DNA of 64,000 bases, taken from JAGPDF01 sp052035735. Its GTDB lineage: Bacteria; Acidobacteriota; Thermoanaerobaculia; Multivoradales; JAGPDF01. Both the position numbers and the translations under genes were made by a program. The notes under the pieces are model-generated. The model saw nothing but the letters and a program-made list of their open reading frames with translations. It did not search any database and was not told where the DNA came from. The DNA lies in assembly GCA_052035735.1 (NCBI GenBank), contig JBPOHI010000010.1, forward strand, positions 6,861 through 70,860. The letters are read 5' to 3'. Shown here in pieces: positions 16,777-27,523 of the stretch (positions are counted from its first letter, which is position 1; each line of letters begins with the position of its first letter).

Positions 16777-19054
16777 GGCGGGTATTCTAAGCGCACCCAG
16801 CGAGACAGGCCGCGGCGAGCGGCTCCTGCTCGCCGCTCTCGCGGCGGTCTGGCTGCTCTTCGCCCTGCCTCTCCTCTCGGGCGAGCGAACGCTCCTCCTG
16901 CGCGACGTCTTCACCACGCATCTGCCGCAGAAGGCCTACGGAGCGGCGGCCCTCGCTCACGGCAGCATTCCGGCGTTTCATCCGGCCTGGGCAGGAGGGC
17001 AGCCGTTCGCCGGCAATCCGAACTTCCTGGCCTTCTATCCGGGCAACCTCCTCTATCTGCTGCTTCCCTTCTGGAGCGCCTTCAACGCCCACTACGTGCT
17101 GCATTGGCTGCTCGCCTTCGTCGGCTTCCGCAAGCTCGCGCGCGAGCTCGGGCAGAGCCCGGTGGCGGCGACCTTCGCTGCGCTCACCTATGCCGCTTCG
17201 GGCTACGTGCTCTCCTGCCTCACCTTCTACAACCTGATCGCAGTCGCCGCCTGGTTGCCGTTCGTCCTCTGGGGGCTGGCGCGCGGCGGACGCAGGGGGA
17301 CGCTGTGGGGCGGCCTCGCCTGTGGCGGCATGCTGCTCGCCGGCGAACCGGTCACCGCGGCGCTCGCAGTCGCGCTGATGGCGCTGGTCGCGGTCGAGCG
17401 GCGGGGCTTCCAGCGCGGGCTCGGCGCGACCTTCGCCGTCGGTGGACTCGGCCTCGCCGTGGCGCTGCCGCAGGTCGTGGCGACGGCGCGGACCTTCGCC
17501 TTCACCTACCGCGGAGCGCACGGCCTCGAAGCCGGACAGGCGGCCAATCATGCGCTCCACCCGTTGCGCCTGCTCGAGCTCGTCCTGCCGCTCCCCTGGG
17601 GATGGCCCGCGGAGCTGGGGCGCTTCGGATACTGGTCGGAGGTCACGCCACTCACCCCCTACATCTACTCCTTGCATTTCGGAGTGGTGGCGCTCGCGCT
17701 CGCCCTGTACGGCGTGCGCATCCACCGTCGCTGGGCGGCGCTGGTCGGCGCGAGTCTGTTGCTCGGCATCGCCGGAGGACTCTCGGGCGAGCTGCTGCTC
17801 GCGCTGTCGGGCGGGCTCTTCCGCTATCCCCAGAAGCTCCTGCTGTGGACGACCGTCGGCGGCGCGCTGCTCGCCGGTTGGGGGCTCGACCGTCGCCTCG
17901 CGACCGGCGACGTTCCCGGCGAGCGCCCGCGCGCCGTGGGCGGGCTCGGCGTCGGCGCCGGAGTCGCGGCACTCGCTGCCGTCGTGCTGATCGTGCTCCG
18001 CCGTCCGGTGCAAGAGCTTTTCCGCGAACGGCTCGGCGCGCGCCATGAGCTGGTCGCCGCGACGCAGCAGGCGCAGTGGTTGCTCGCCTGCCTGGCGGCG
18101 GCGGCGTTGCTCGCCGCGGCAGCCTGGGCGCTTCGCCGGCGTCGCGGTGAGGTGCTGATCGCCCTGCAGGCGATCGCGCTGCTGCAGCTTCTTCCGACCG
18201 TGGCAACGGACCGCGTCGAAGTGCACGCTCCGGCGGCGCCGTGGGTCGAACGGCTCGGCGGAGAGCGTTCCGTCGCGCTGGCCTCGAACGCCTTCCCGCC
18301 GTGGAGCGAACGCACGCCGGCGCGCCCCTTCGAAACCGTGGCGGCGGGCTGGCGCGATGCACGGCTCGATCTCGAACCGGCCTCCGGTGCGCTGCACGGG
18401 CTCGTCTATCCGGTGGCGCCGGATCTCGACGGAATCTATTCGCCGCTGCAGTCGCTGCTCAACGACAATCTCGCGCGCTTCGACTGGCCGGCGCGCCTGC
18501 GCTGGTTGCGTCTGCTCGGCGCCGGCTGGCTCGTGCGGCTGGACGACGGGCGGCCGCCACCGCCGCTCGAGCTCGTCGCCTGGGAGCACCGGGCGGGCGT
18601 GCGCAGCGAGCTCTATCGCATTCCGGATCCGGTGGCTTTGGCTTTCTGGCCGCGCGAAGTGCTCGCCGTCGCGTCGCCGATCGCCGCACTCGGCGCGACG
18701 ACCAATCTCGCCGACCCATTGGCGGTCGCCTTCGCCAGCCGCGCCGTCGAACATCACGCCGGCGCCAGCGTCGAGCTGCTCGCCGCGGAGGACGACCGGC
18801 TGCGCCTCGTCGTCGAAGGGAAAGGCGGGCTGCTGGTCGTTCAGCGCTGCTACTTTCCGCTGGTCGAGGCCCGTTTGGCGGACGGCCGCCGCCTCGCGAC
18901 CCAGCCGGTCGATCTGGTGCTGCTCGGCGTCGAAGTGCCGGCAGGGCGGCACGAGATCCAGATCGGCAGCTCGTCGCGTCCCGAGGCGATCGCCGGCGGT
19001 CTGAGCCTGCTCACACTTCTCGTCGCGGCCTTCGCCGGTTGGCGGTGGCCGTGA
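16775..19054 (+). CDS. YfhO-like polytopic membrane protein (first of tandem pair)
   Basis: 759 residues. About twelve membrane helices cover the first ~480 residues and a soluble beta-rich C-terminal region ends with a final helix. The early loop SGERTLLLRDVFTTHLPQK and later AGGQPFAGNPNFLAFYPGN match the next gene's SGEKTLILRDVLQTHFVDR and AGGQALAGNLNALPFYPDN, so the two are paralogues. Bacillus YfhO is implicated in lipoteichoic-acid glycosylation, and this family is thought to have a GT-C fold with a polyprenyl-sugar donor. The start codon overlaps that of divergent UbiA by two bases; a later start is possible but would remove little of the first helix. GTGA overlap to the paralogue shows cotranscription. 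Confidence 0.75.
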   Translation: MAGILSAPSETGRGERLLLAALAAVWLLFALPLLSGERTLLLRDVFTTHLPQKAYGAAALAHGSIPAFHPAWAGGQPFAGNPNFLAFYPGNLLYLLLPFWSAFNAHYVLHWLLAFVGFRKLARELGQSPVAATFAALTYAASGYVLSCLTFYNLIAVAAWLPFVLWGLARGGRRGTLWGGLACGGMLLAGEPVTAALAVALMALVAVERRGFQRGLGATFAVGGLGLAVALPQVVATARTFAFTYRGAHGLEAGQAANHALHPLRLLELVLPLPWGWPAELGRFGYWSEVTPLTPYIYSLHFGVVALALALYGVRIHRRWAALVGASLLLGIAGGLSGELLLALSGGLFRYPQKLLLWTTVGGALLAGWGLDRRLATGDVPGERPRAVGGLGVGAGVAALAAVVLIVLRRPVQELFRERLGARHELVAATQQAQWLLACLAAAALLAAAAWALRRRRGEVLIALQAIALLQLLPTVATDRVEVHAPAAPWVERLGGERSVALASNAFPPWSERTPARPFETVAAGWRDARLDLEPASGALHGLVYPVAPDLDGIYSPLQSLLNDNLARFDWPARLRWLRLLGAGWLVRLDDGRPPPPLELVAWEHRAGVRSELYRIPDPVALAFWPREVLAVASPIAALGATTNLADPLAVAFASRAVEHHAGASVELLAAEDDRLRLVVEGKGGLLVVQRCYFPLVEARLADGRRLATQPVDLVLLGVEVPAGRHEIQIGSSSRPEAIAGGLSLLTLLVAAFAGWRWP

Positions 19055-21471
19055 GGCGATTCGCGCCGTTCCACGCGCTTCCGGCGCTGCTGCTGCTCGC
19101 CGCGATCGTGGCGCCGCTCGTGAGCGGCGAGAAGACTCTGATTCTGCGCGATGTGCTGCAGACGCACTTCGTCGATCGCCTGGCGCTCGGCGAGGCGCTC
19201 CGCGACCTGCGGATGCCGCTCGTCGATGCGCAGCGCGCCGGCGGGCAGGCTCTGGCGGGCAACCTGAATGCACTGCCGTTCTATCCCGACAACCTGCTGA
19301 TGCTGCTCGGCGCCGGCGCCAGCTCGACGCTCTGGGCGTTGAATGCCCACTTCTGGCTGCATTGGCTGCTCGCGCTCGCGGCAGCGTTCTGGATGGCGCG
19401 TGCCTTCGGTCTCCCCGCCCCTGCGAGCTGGATGGGGGCGACGGTCTACGTCTTCTCGGGCTACTTCGCCAGCCAGCTGAATCTCTACAACACGATCGCC
19501 GCCGCGGCGCTCGCGCCGGCCCTGGTCGCCGCCTTCCTCGAGACGGCGCCGGGCAAGTCGGCCGGTACCGTCCGGCGCGGTCGGTGCGCCGCCGCCGTGC
19601 TCTGGGCGCTGCTGCTGCTCGGCGGCGAGCCGATGATCGCCCTGCTCGGGCTCGGAGCCGCCGCCGGCGCGCTCGCTGTCGTCGCCGGCTGGCGCGCCTT
19701 CTCGGCCCGGCTGGCGCTCGCGCTCGCCGCCGGCACGCTCCTCGCGGCGCCGCAGATCGTCGAGATGGCGCGCATTCTGCCGCTCGCGTTCCGCAACTAC
19801 TCCGGTCCGGGCGAGGGCCAGGCGATCCTGGGGAGCTTCCGGGCCGCGCACGTGGCCGACCTGCTGTGGCCGTTCTTCTTCGGCCGGCCGAGTCTCGCCG
19901 AGGTCTTCGCACCGCACCAGTTCGACGGCTTCCCGCCGCTGCACTTCACGCTCTATCCAGGTCTGCTGGCGCTGGTGCTCGCCGCTGCCGGCGCCCTCTC
20001 TGCGCTCGGCGCCGCCAGCAAGGTGAGCGCTCCCGCCCTCCGTCCGGCGGCGCTCTGGGGTGTCGGAGCGCTGGCTGCCGCGCTGTTTTTCGCCCTCGGC
20101 CGCTTCAACCCGCTCGTCGAAGCCCTCTGGCACCTGCCTCTGGGGAGGCTGCTGCGCTTTCCGGCCAAGTTCTGGCTCCTCGGCGCCCTCGGCGGGAGCC
20201 TGCTCTGCGCCGTCGGCTTCGACGGTGCGCTGACGCACGCCCGGCGCACGATTTCGCGCCTCCTCTCGGGGCTCGCGATCGCCTTCGCGCTGCTTCTCGC
20301 CGGCTCCATCGCCGCGCCGGAGAGGTTCCTGGGCTGGTTGAGCGGAATGCTGCAGCCGGGTCTGCCCGTGGGGCTGCTGCGCGGCGATCTGGTGCGCCTG
20401 CAGGGCCTCACGCTGCTGTCGCTCGGACTGCTCGGAGCTGCGCTGGGTGCGGTCGCCATCGGCCGCCGCGCGCCGCGCGCCGCCGGCGTCGCCCTGGTGC
20501 TGCTCCATGCTGCGACGCAGACCTGGGCGATGTTGCCGGCGGTGCCGATGGACGCCGTCGCGCCCTACCTCGAAGCGCCGCCGATCCTGGCGTCGATTCC
20601 CGCCGGCAGCGTCGTCGTGCACGGCGGGAATCACGAGCTCTTCCGGCCGGGGACGATCTTCCAGGGCAACTATCCCGACGGGCGCCTGCTGTGGCTCACC
20701 CGGCGGTCGGCGCGCGAGCTCTATCCGTTCGCCGCGCTCGCGCACGGCTTGCGGGCGGAGCTCGCGATCTCACCCGAGGGCCTCGACAGCTTCCTCACGC
20801 AGGCGCTCACCGTCGGGATGAAGAACTTCCCCGATGCGCGCCGGCTGGACCTGCTGGCCGCGCTCGGCGTCGACTATCTGCTGCTCGATCGCGAGCTAGC
20901 CGCCGACGCACGCGACCGTGTGCGTGAGGTGGCGAGCGACGAGAACTTCGGCCAGCGTGTGCGCCTCTATGAGCTCGTCGACCGCGCACACGAGGTCGAG
21001 TTCGCCACGCGGATCGTGCGCGCGCCGCAGATGAACGCCGCCCTCGCCGCTATCTTCGACCCGGCGTTCGATCCGCACCGCACGGCCATCGTGCCGGGGG
21101 AGGGCGCGGTGAGCGAGCCGCCGCCGGACGTCACCGCGCGCGTCAGCCTGGTGAGCGAGAGCGCCGAGGAGGTGATCGTCGACAGCGACTCCGACGCCCC
21201 CGGCGTCGTTTTCCTGCGCCGCGCCTACCTCGATCTCTGGCGGGTGGCGATCGACGGCAGCGAAGTCCCGACGGTGATCGCCCAGGCCGCCAGGCTGGGC
21301 GTCGCGGTGCCCGCCGGCCGGCATCGCGTCCGCTTCTGGATCGACCGTCGCCCGACCGCCGCCGGAGGGGTGCTGGCCCTCGCCGGCGCCGGCCTGCTGG
21401 CATTCGTCCTCCGCCGGCCGAAGGGCTCGCGGAACCTCGCCGCCCGCGCCTTCGGGCGGTCCGGATCGTGA
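19051..21471 (+). CDS. YfhO-like polytopic membrane protein (second of tandem pair)
   Basis: 806 residues from GTG 19051, which overlaps the stop of its paralogue. It shares the N-terminal SGEKTLILRDV loop, GGQALAGN motif, the ALNAHFWLHWLLALAAAFW helix and the LNLYNTIAAAALAP segment, and ends with a periplasmic domain containing VVFLRRAYLDLWRVAIDGS and one C-terminal helix. Divergence between the copies is high, so the duplication is old. Function as for the first copy: probable GT-C-type glycosyltransferase or polymer-modifying protein in the envelope. Confidence 0.75.
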   Translation: MRRFAPFHALPALLLLAAIVAPLVSGEKTLILRDVLQTHFVDRLALGEALRDLRMPLVDAQRAGGQALAGNLNALPFYPDNLLMLLGAGASSTLWALNAHFWLHWLLALAAAFWMARAFGLPAPASWMGATVYVFSGYFASQLNLYNTIAAAALAPALVAAFLETAPGKSAGTVRRGRCAAAVLWALLLLGGEPMIALLGLGAAAGALAVVAGWRAFSARLALALAAGTLLAAPQIVEMARILPLAFRNYSGPGEGQAILGSFRAAHVADLLWPFFFGRPSLAEVFAPHQFDGFPPLHFTLYPGLLALVLAAAGALSALGAASKVSAPALRPAALWGVGALAAALFFALGRFNPLVEALWHLPLGRLLRFPAKFWLLGALGGSLLCAVGFDGALTHARRTISRLLSGLAIAFALLLAGSIAAPERFLGWLSGMLQPGLPVGLLRGDLVRLQGLTLLSLGLLGAALGAVAIGRRAPRAAGVALVLLHAATQTWAMLPAVPMDAVAPYLEAPPILASIPAGSVVVHGGNHELFRPGTIFQGNYPDGRLLWLTRRSARELYPFAALAHGLRAELAISPEGLDSFLTQALTVGMKNFPDARRLDLLAALGVDYLLLDRELAADARDRVREVASDENFGQRVRLYELVDRAHEVEFATRIVRAPQMNAALAAIFDPAFDPHRTAIVPGEGAVSEPPPDVTARVSLVSESAEEVIVDSDSDAPGVVFLRRAYLDLWRVAIDGSEVPTVIAQAARLGVAVPAGRHRVRFWIDRRPTAAGGVLALAGAGLLAFVLRRPKGSRNLAARAFGRSGS

Positions 21472-21559
21472 GGCGGGTGGTAGCATTCCGGGAGTCGCAG
21501 CCGGTGCCTTGAAAGTGCCGCACGCCCGCCGGGAAGTCCGGGGAAACCGCGAGATTCGA

Positions 21560-23086
<1,527 letters not shown>

Positions 23087-23088
23087 GG

Positions 23089-23592
23089 ATGCAGCTGATC
23101 AGCAGAGTCGCCGGGAAGACCGCGCCGATCACCGTCGATCGGCACCACGGCCGGTACGTGGTCGAGATCGGCGGCGTCCGGCACGAGGTCGACACGCGGA
23201 CCCTGGGCCCGTGGGTGCTCAGCCTGCTCGTCGAAGGCGACAGCCACGAGGTGGCGGTCGTTCGTCAGGGCGACGGCCACTATTCGGTCGACTGGCGCGG
23301 CCGGTCGTTCGCCGTCGAGCTGGTCGATCCGCTCACCCACTTGGCCGAGAGCGCGCGCGGCGATGCCGGCAGGCAGGGCAAGAAGGTCGTCAAGGCTTAC
23401 ATGCCGGGGCGCGTCGTCGAGGTTCGGGTTCAGCCCGGCGATCGGGTGGAGGCCGGCCAGCCGATGATCGTGCTCGAGGCGATGAAGATGCAGAACGAGA
23501 TCCAGGCCGAGCGCGCCGGTACGGTAAGCCGCGTCTTCGTCACCGCCGGCGAGGCGGTCGAAGGCGGCGACCCGCTGGTCGAAGTCGAGTGA
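23089..23592 (+). CDS. Biotin carboxyl carrier protein / biotin-attachment subunit
   Basis: 167 residues. The C-terminal ~75 residues are a biotinyl domain with VLEAMKMQNEIQ; K133 is the biotinylated lysine. The N-terminal ~90 residues are a separate beta-rich domain containing VELVDPLTHL, resembling the BT/linker part of propionyl- and methylcrotonyl-CoA carboxylase alpha chains rather than the short Ala/Pro linker of AccB. Start ATG follows the biotin carboxylase stop by 2 bp with GGAAGGAGCTGAGG as ribosome binding site. The two genes together equal one alpha chain split in two. Confidence 0.88.
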   Translation: MQLISRVAGKTAPITVDRHHGRYVVEIGGVRHEVDTRTLGPWVLSLLVEGDSHEVAVVRQGDGHYSVDWRGRSFAVELVDPLTHLAESARGDAGRQGKKVVKAYMPGRVVEVRVQPGDRVEAGQPMIVLEAMKMQNEIQAERAGTVSRVFVTAGEAVEGGDPLVEVE

Positions 23593-23692
23593 GGGCCGGT
23601 CCGCCCGACGCGTCGCGCTGAACTTCTGCGCCGCCCAGCCGTACCTTCCCGAGTCGATCCCAGCTCCAGCGACCGGATCGAGGAGGCTCCCC

Positions 23693-24253
23693 ATGCAGCG
23701 ATTCGCCGTCCGCCTGAGCGTTCTGATGTTCGCCGCCCTGCCCTTCGCCGCTGCGCCCTCCCCGGCGGCGGCGCAGGCGGGCGCGCCGCAGGCTCCAGCG
23801 TGCTCCGCGCCCGAGCACCGGCAGTTCGACTTCTGGCTCGGCGACTGGCAGGTCGAGGTGCCGGGCAAGCCGGCCAACAAGAGCCGCATCACCAGGCTCT
23901 TCGGCGCCTGCGGCCTCCGCGAGGAGTACTGGGCCGGCGGCGGCCGCTACGAGGGCTCGAGCTTCAACGTCTACGACGCGACGCGCAAGGTCTGGCATCA
24001 GACCTGGGTCGACAACCAGGGCGGCCTGCTGGCGCTCGAAGGGGGGCTGCGCGGCGCCAGCATGGTGCTCGAGGGCGAGCAGCCCGGGCCCCAGGGCGGC
24101 AAGCAGACGAATCGCATCACCTGGACGCCCAACGCCGACGGCACCGTGCGACAGCTGTGGGAGATCTCGACCGACGCCGGGAAGAGCTGGACGACCGCCT
24201 TCGACGGCCTCTACCGTCATCCGCCGGCGGCGCCGCCCGCCGCCAAGCCCTGA
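23693..24253 (+). CDS. Secreted small protein of unknown function (DUF1579-like)
   Basis: 186 residues. A clear Sec signal peptide (residues 1 to about 28, ending PAAAQA) is followed by a domain starting HRQFDFWLGDWQVEVPGK. The FDFWLGxW motif is common to secreted DUF1579-like lipocalin-fold proteins. The ribosome binding site GAGGAGG precedes the ATG by 6 bases. It stands alone between the carboxylase genes and the convergent exporter gene, with 99 bp upstream for its own promoter. No enzymatic motif is seen. Confidence 0.7.
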   Translation: MQRFAVRLSVLMFAALPFAAAPSPAAAQAGAPQAPACSAPEHRQFDFWLGDWQVEVPGKPANKSRITRLFGACGLREEYWAGGGRYEGSSFNVYDATRKVWHQTWVDNQGGLLALEGGLRGASMVLEGEQPGPQGGKQTNRITWTPNADGTVRQLWEISTDAGKSWTTAFDGLYRHPPAAPPAAKP

Positions 24254-24262
24254 GCCGGCGCC

Positions 24263-25531
24263 CTACGGCGGAGCCGGAAGCCGACCGCGAGCGCTGCGAT
24301 CGCGGCGCTCGACGGTGAGCGCCGACGAGATGAGGAGTCCGGCGACCAGAGAGGCGGCCACGAGCAGCATGCGGAAGGCGGTCTGGATGCCTGGCACCAC
24401 GTCTTCGGCGAGCAGGGCCGTGAGGCTGCGGTAGCCGATCGAGCCGGGAACCAGCATGAGGATGCCCGGCACCAGCGGGATCGAAGCCGGCAAGCGGCGC
24501 AGACGCTGATAGAGGCCGCTCGCCAGGCCGACGGCCAAGGCGCCGACGAACATGCCGACCTCGGGTTCGAGCATCTCGGCGCCGAGCCTGCCGGCGAAGT
24601 AGCCGACGGTACCGATGACGACGATCCAGGGGATCTCGGTGCGCGGCGCCCGCAGCAGTACCGAGAGCGCCAGCGGAGCGAGCAGGAGCGCCGCCAACTG
24701 CAACCAGGCCGGCGGGCCGAGCGCGATGGCGGCACTCGCGGCGGCGGTCGAGCCCACGCGCGCCTCGAGCACGGCGGCAGCCAGGCGGCTGCCGATGGCG
24801 ACCCCGAGGCCGATCATCAGGAAAGTCACCAGCGCGCCGGCGAAGCGCGCCGTGCCCGACGACAGGTGGCGCGTCGCGAGCTCCGAGAGCGCGACGGTGA
24901 GGGTGTAGCCCGGCAACAGCACGATCAGGCCGGCCACGGTCGCGATGTAGACCGACAGCGGCGGTGCCGCCTGCGCAATCACCGCGGCGGTGAACGCGGC
25001 GAAGGCGGCGGCTGCGGGTTCGAAGAGTCGCTCGGCAGCCGGCCGGCGTTCGGCGAGAAAGGCGACGAGCCCGGTCACCAGGCCGACGAAGCCGGCGACG
25101 GCGACCTCGCGCAGCGAGCCGCCGAGAAAGACCGCGCTGGTCGCCGAGGCAAGGCCCCAGGAGAAGTAGGTGAGCTTGCGGCTGTAGCGGCGCGGCCGGC
25201 GGGCGATCTCGACGATCTCGGCGCTCGCCGCCTCGGGCGCCGTGCGGCCGTCGCGCACACGTTCGAGGAGCCCCTCGAGATCGGCGAGCCGGCCGAGGTC
25301 GATCCCTCCCGGCGTCACCCGCTCGAGATGGGTGCGTTGCACCCCACCTTCGCCGAAGGAGATGAACAGGGAGGTGGGAGTGGAGAAGAACTGCGCCGGA
25401 ACTCCCAGGCGCAACGCGACGTCGGCGAGCGCCGACTCGAGCTGTGGCGCCGAGAAACCGGCCTCGTGCAGCGCGCGACCGAGACGGATGAGGAAAACGG
25501 CTGCGAACTCCTCCTCCGGCCCGGTCGGCAT
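24263..25531 (-). CDS. ThrE-family threonine/serine exporter (YjjP-YjjB fusion type)
   Basis: 422 residues. The N-terminal ~130 residues are the cytoplasmic ThrE/YjjP domain (ALHEAGFSAPQLESALADVA). Around ten membrane helices follow in two blocks of five, the second corresponding to the YjjB part (SIPLVPGILMLVPGSIGYRS). The family exports threonine, serine or small dicarboxylates by proton antiport. The gene is convergent with the secreted protein gene and lies 28 bp downstream of pntB on the same strand, so readthrough from pntB is possible. Confidence 0.85.
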   Translation of the reverse strand: MPTGPEEEFAAVFLIRLGRALHEAGFSAPQLESALADVALRLGVPAQFFSTPTSLFISFGEGGVQRTHLERVTPGGIDLGRLADLEGLLERVRDGRTAPEAASAEIVEIARRPRRYSRKLTYFSWGLASATSAVFLGGSLREVAVAGFVGLVTGLVAFLAERRPAAERLFEPAAAAFAAFTAAVIAQAAPPLSVYIATVAGLIVLLPGYTLTVALSELATRHLSSGTARFAGALVTFLMIGLGVAIGSRLAAAVLEARVGSTAAASAAIALGPPAWLQLAALLLAPLALSVLLRAPRTEIPWIVVIGTVGYFAGRLGAEMLEPEVGMFVGALAVGLASGLYQRLRRLPASIPLVPGILMLVPGSIGYRSLTALLAEDVVPGIQTAFRMLLVAASLVAGLLISSALTVERRDRSARGRLPAPP

Positions 25532-25559
25532 ACCCTCAAGCTATCAGCTCAGCGGCCGG

Positions 25560-26951
25560 TCAATGCCCACCCTCTTCGCCCTTGAGCGACGAGAGGATTC
25601 CCTGGACGACCTGCTTGGCGTCGCCGAACACCATCAGGGTGTTGTCCATGAAGTAGAGCTGGTTGTCGATGCCGGCGAAGCCCGGGTTCTTCGAGCGCTT
25701 GATGGCGAGGCAGGTGCGCGCCTTGTCGGCGTCGATGATCGGCATGCCGAAAATCGGGCTCTTCGGGTCGGAGCGCGCTGCGGGGTTTACTACGTCGTTG
25801 GCGCCGATCACCAGCACGACGTCGACCTGGGGCATGTCGGGATTGACGTCCTCCATCTCGGCGAGGCAGTCGTACGGGAGGTTCGCCTCGGCGAGCAGGA
25901 CGTTCATGTGCCCCGGCATGCGGCCCGCGACCGGATGGACGGCGAACTTGACCTCGATCCCCTTCGCCGTCAGCACGTCGTAGAGGTCCTTCACCCGATG
26001 CTGCGCCTGCGACACCGCCATGCCGTAGCCCGGCACGATGACGACCTTGCTGGCGTTTTCGAGGATGAGCGCCGCGTCTTCGGTGGTCGCGCCCTTGTAG
26101 ATCCCCTGTTCCCCCGCTGCGGAGGCGGCCTGCACCTGCCCGAACGCGCCGAACAGGACGTTGGTGAACGAGCGGTTCATCGCCTTGCACATGATGACCG
26201 CGAGGATGAAGCCGGAGGAGCCGTCGAGCGCGCCGGCGGTGATCAGCAGCTTGTTTCCGAGCACGAAACCCATGGCCACGGCGGCGAGGCCGGCGTAGCT
26301 GTTGAGCAGCGCGATCACCGTCGGCATGTCGGCGCCGCCGATCGGCAGGATGAGCAGCACTCCGAAGACCAGCGCGAGACCGGCGAGCACCGCGAAGTAC
26401 TGCCACTGCGTCGGGTCGCGCACCAGCATGACGGCGCAGAAGACGGCGATGCCGAGCAGCAGGAAGGTGACGAGGTTCTGGTTGCGATAGGTCACCGGGC
26501 GGGTCGGGATGACCTCCTGGAGCTTGCCCGCCGCCATGAGGGCACCGGTGAGCGTCAGGAAGCCGAGCAGGACCTCGACGGCGATGGCGATCGTGCGGAA
26601 GGTGGTGAGCTCCCCGGGCTGGTGCAGCCAGAGCATGTATTTGGCCGTGCCGACGAGGCCGACGGCGGTGCCGCCGAAAGCCAGCGCCAGCGCGGTCCGC
26701 TGCGGCACGGCGGTGAGCGGCACACGCGACAGCGGAATACCGATGAACGTGCCGGCGATGAGCGCGACGACGATCCACTTGTATTCGACGATTTCGGGGA
26801 AGAGGAGCGTACCGGTGATCGCGGCGGTCATGCCGCAGACGCCGGCGAGAACGCCGCGCCGTGCGGTGCTCGGATGCGAGAGCCACTTGAGCGACAGAAC
26901 GAAGAGGCCGGTCGCGATGAGGTAGCAGAACTGGACGATATGGGCGATCAC
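25560..26951 (-). CDS. pntB: NAD(P) transhydrogenase subunit beta
   Basis: 463 residues. About eight or nine membrane helices (domain II) are followed by the NADP(H)-binding domain III from about residue 285, with VVIVPGYGMAVSQAQHRVKD (GYGxAxxQ dinucleotide motif), HPVAGRMPGHMNVLLAEA and VLVIGANDVVNPAA. PntB couples proton influx to hydride transfer from NADH to NADP+. It overlaps the preceding pntAb gene by four bases. The NAD-binding partner subunit is not adjacent (see findings). Confidence 0.93.
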   Translation of the reverse strand: MIAHIVQFCYLIATGLFVLSLKWLSHPSTARRGVLAGVCGMTAAITGTLLFPEIVEYKWIVVALIAGTFIGIPLSRVPLTAVPQRTALALAFGGTAVGLVGTAKYMLWLHQPGELTTFRTIAIAVEVLLGFLTLTGALMAAGKLQEVIPTRPVTYRNQNLVTFLLLGIAVFCAVMLVRDPTQWQYFAVLAGLALVFGVLLILPIGGADMPTVIALLNSYAGLAAVAMGFVLGNKLLITAGALDGSSGFILAVIMCKAMNRSFTNVLFGAFGQVQAASAAGEQGIYKGATTEDAALILENASKVVIVPGYGMAVSQAQHRVKDLYDVLTAKGIEVKFAVHPVAGRMPGHMNVLLAEANLPYDCLAEMEDVNPDMPQVDVVLVIGANDVVNPAARSDPKSPIFGMPIIDADKARTCLAIKRSKNPGFAGIDNQLYFMDNTLMVFGDAKQVVQGILSSLKGEEGGH

Positions 26952-27247
26952 GGCTTGGGATCCTCGCGCTTCTTGAACATCTTGAGCATGCGGTCGGTGA
27001 TCAGAAAGCCGCCGACGATGTTGGTCATCGAGGCCCCGACCGCGATCGCGGCGAGAGTCGTGGTGAGCGGATCGTGGGCCTCTCCGGCGAGGAGGATCGA
27101 GCCCACGATCGCGATCGCCGAGATGGCGCTGGTCAGCGACATCAACGGCGTGTGCAGCAGGCGCGAAACGTTACGAATGACTTCGAAGCCGATGAAACCG
27201 GCCAGCATGAAAACGAACAACATTCCCCAGACATCTGCCCCACTCAT
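26948..27247 (-). CDS. pntAB: NAD(P) transhydrogenase subunit alpha 2 (membrane part)
   Basis: 99 residues with three membrane helices: MLFVFMLAGFIGFEVIRNVS, then TPLMSLTSAISAIAIVGSI, then LAAIAVGASMTNIVGGFLIT. This is the stand-alone alpha-2 subunit found in organisms with three-part transhydrogenases. A strong ribosome binding site, CCAGGAGGCAAC, directly precedes ATG 27247. It overlaps pntB, and is the first gene of the unit: upstream on this strand only the mfd divergent region is found, so the expected alpha-1 gene is missing here. Confidence 0.9.
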   Translation of the reverse strand: MSGADVWGMLFVFMLAGFIGFEVIRNVSRLLHTPLMSLTSAISAIAIVGSILLAGEAHDPLTTTLAAIAVGASMTNIVGGFLITDRMLKMFKKREDPKP

Positions 27248-27523
27248 GTTGCCTCCTGGTTCTTCGTCGGCGAATCGAGCCATGCTACCGGGCCGTCCGG
27301 AGGCCCGCAACCGCGCGCTGCTCCAGCTCCCGCGGTCGCGCCGCCCCGGCCGGCTCTGGCGGTCGTCCCGCCGGTCGCCGGCCGGCGGGTTGCTCCACCG
27401 CCATTCTCTCCGCCGGCGCCGGGATTCGCCCTACCCAACGAGACGGCGACCGGAGCGCATCGGCGGGCCGGAGGGGGAAGGCCCGCCGGGCGGGCAGGCC
27501 AAGGCTTCGATAGACTTGCCGGC
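27248..27523. promoter_or_regulatory. Divergent pntAB / mfd intergenic region with GC-rich hairpin
   Basis: These 276 bp hold the promoters of two divergent operons; I see no convincing -10/-35 pair. The strongest structure is a perfect 8-bp inverted repeat GGCGGGCC (27462-27469) and GGCCCGCC (27480-27487) with a 10-base loop GGAGGGGGAA, 36 bp before the mfd ATG. A 12-bp palindrome CGCCGGCCGGCG lies at 27376-27387. In such GC-rich DNA, palindromes arise often, so function is unproven. No small gene is convincing here. Confidence 0.3.

Noticed and set aside
16787..19912. 1041-codon open frame opposite the YfhO-like pair
   Set aside because: Shadow frame, spans two genes, arginine-rich without conserved motifs.
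27260..27523. A small gene in the pntAB-mfd gap
   Set aside because: Frames present are proline/arginine-rich with no ribosome binding site or similarity; treated as regulatory DNA.
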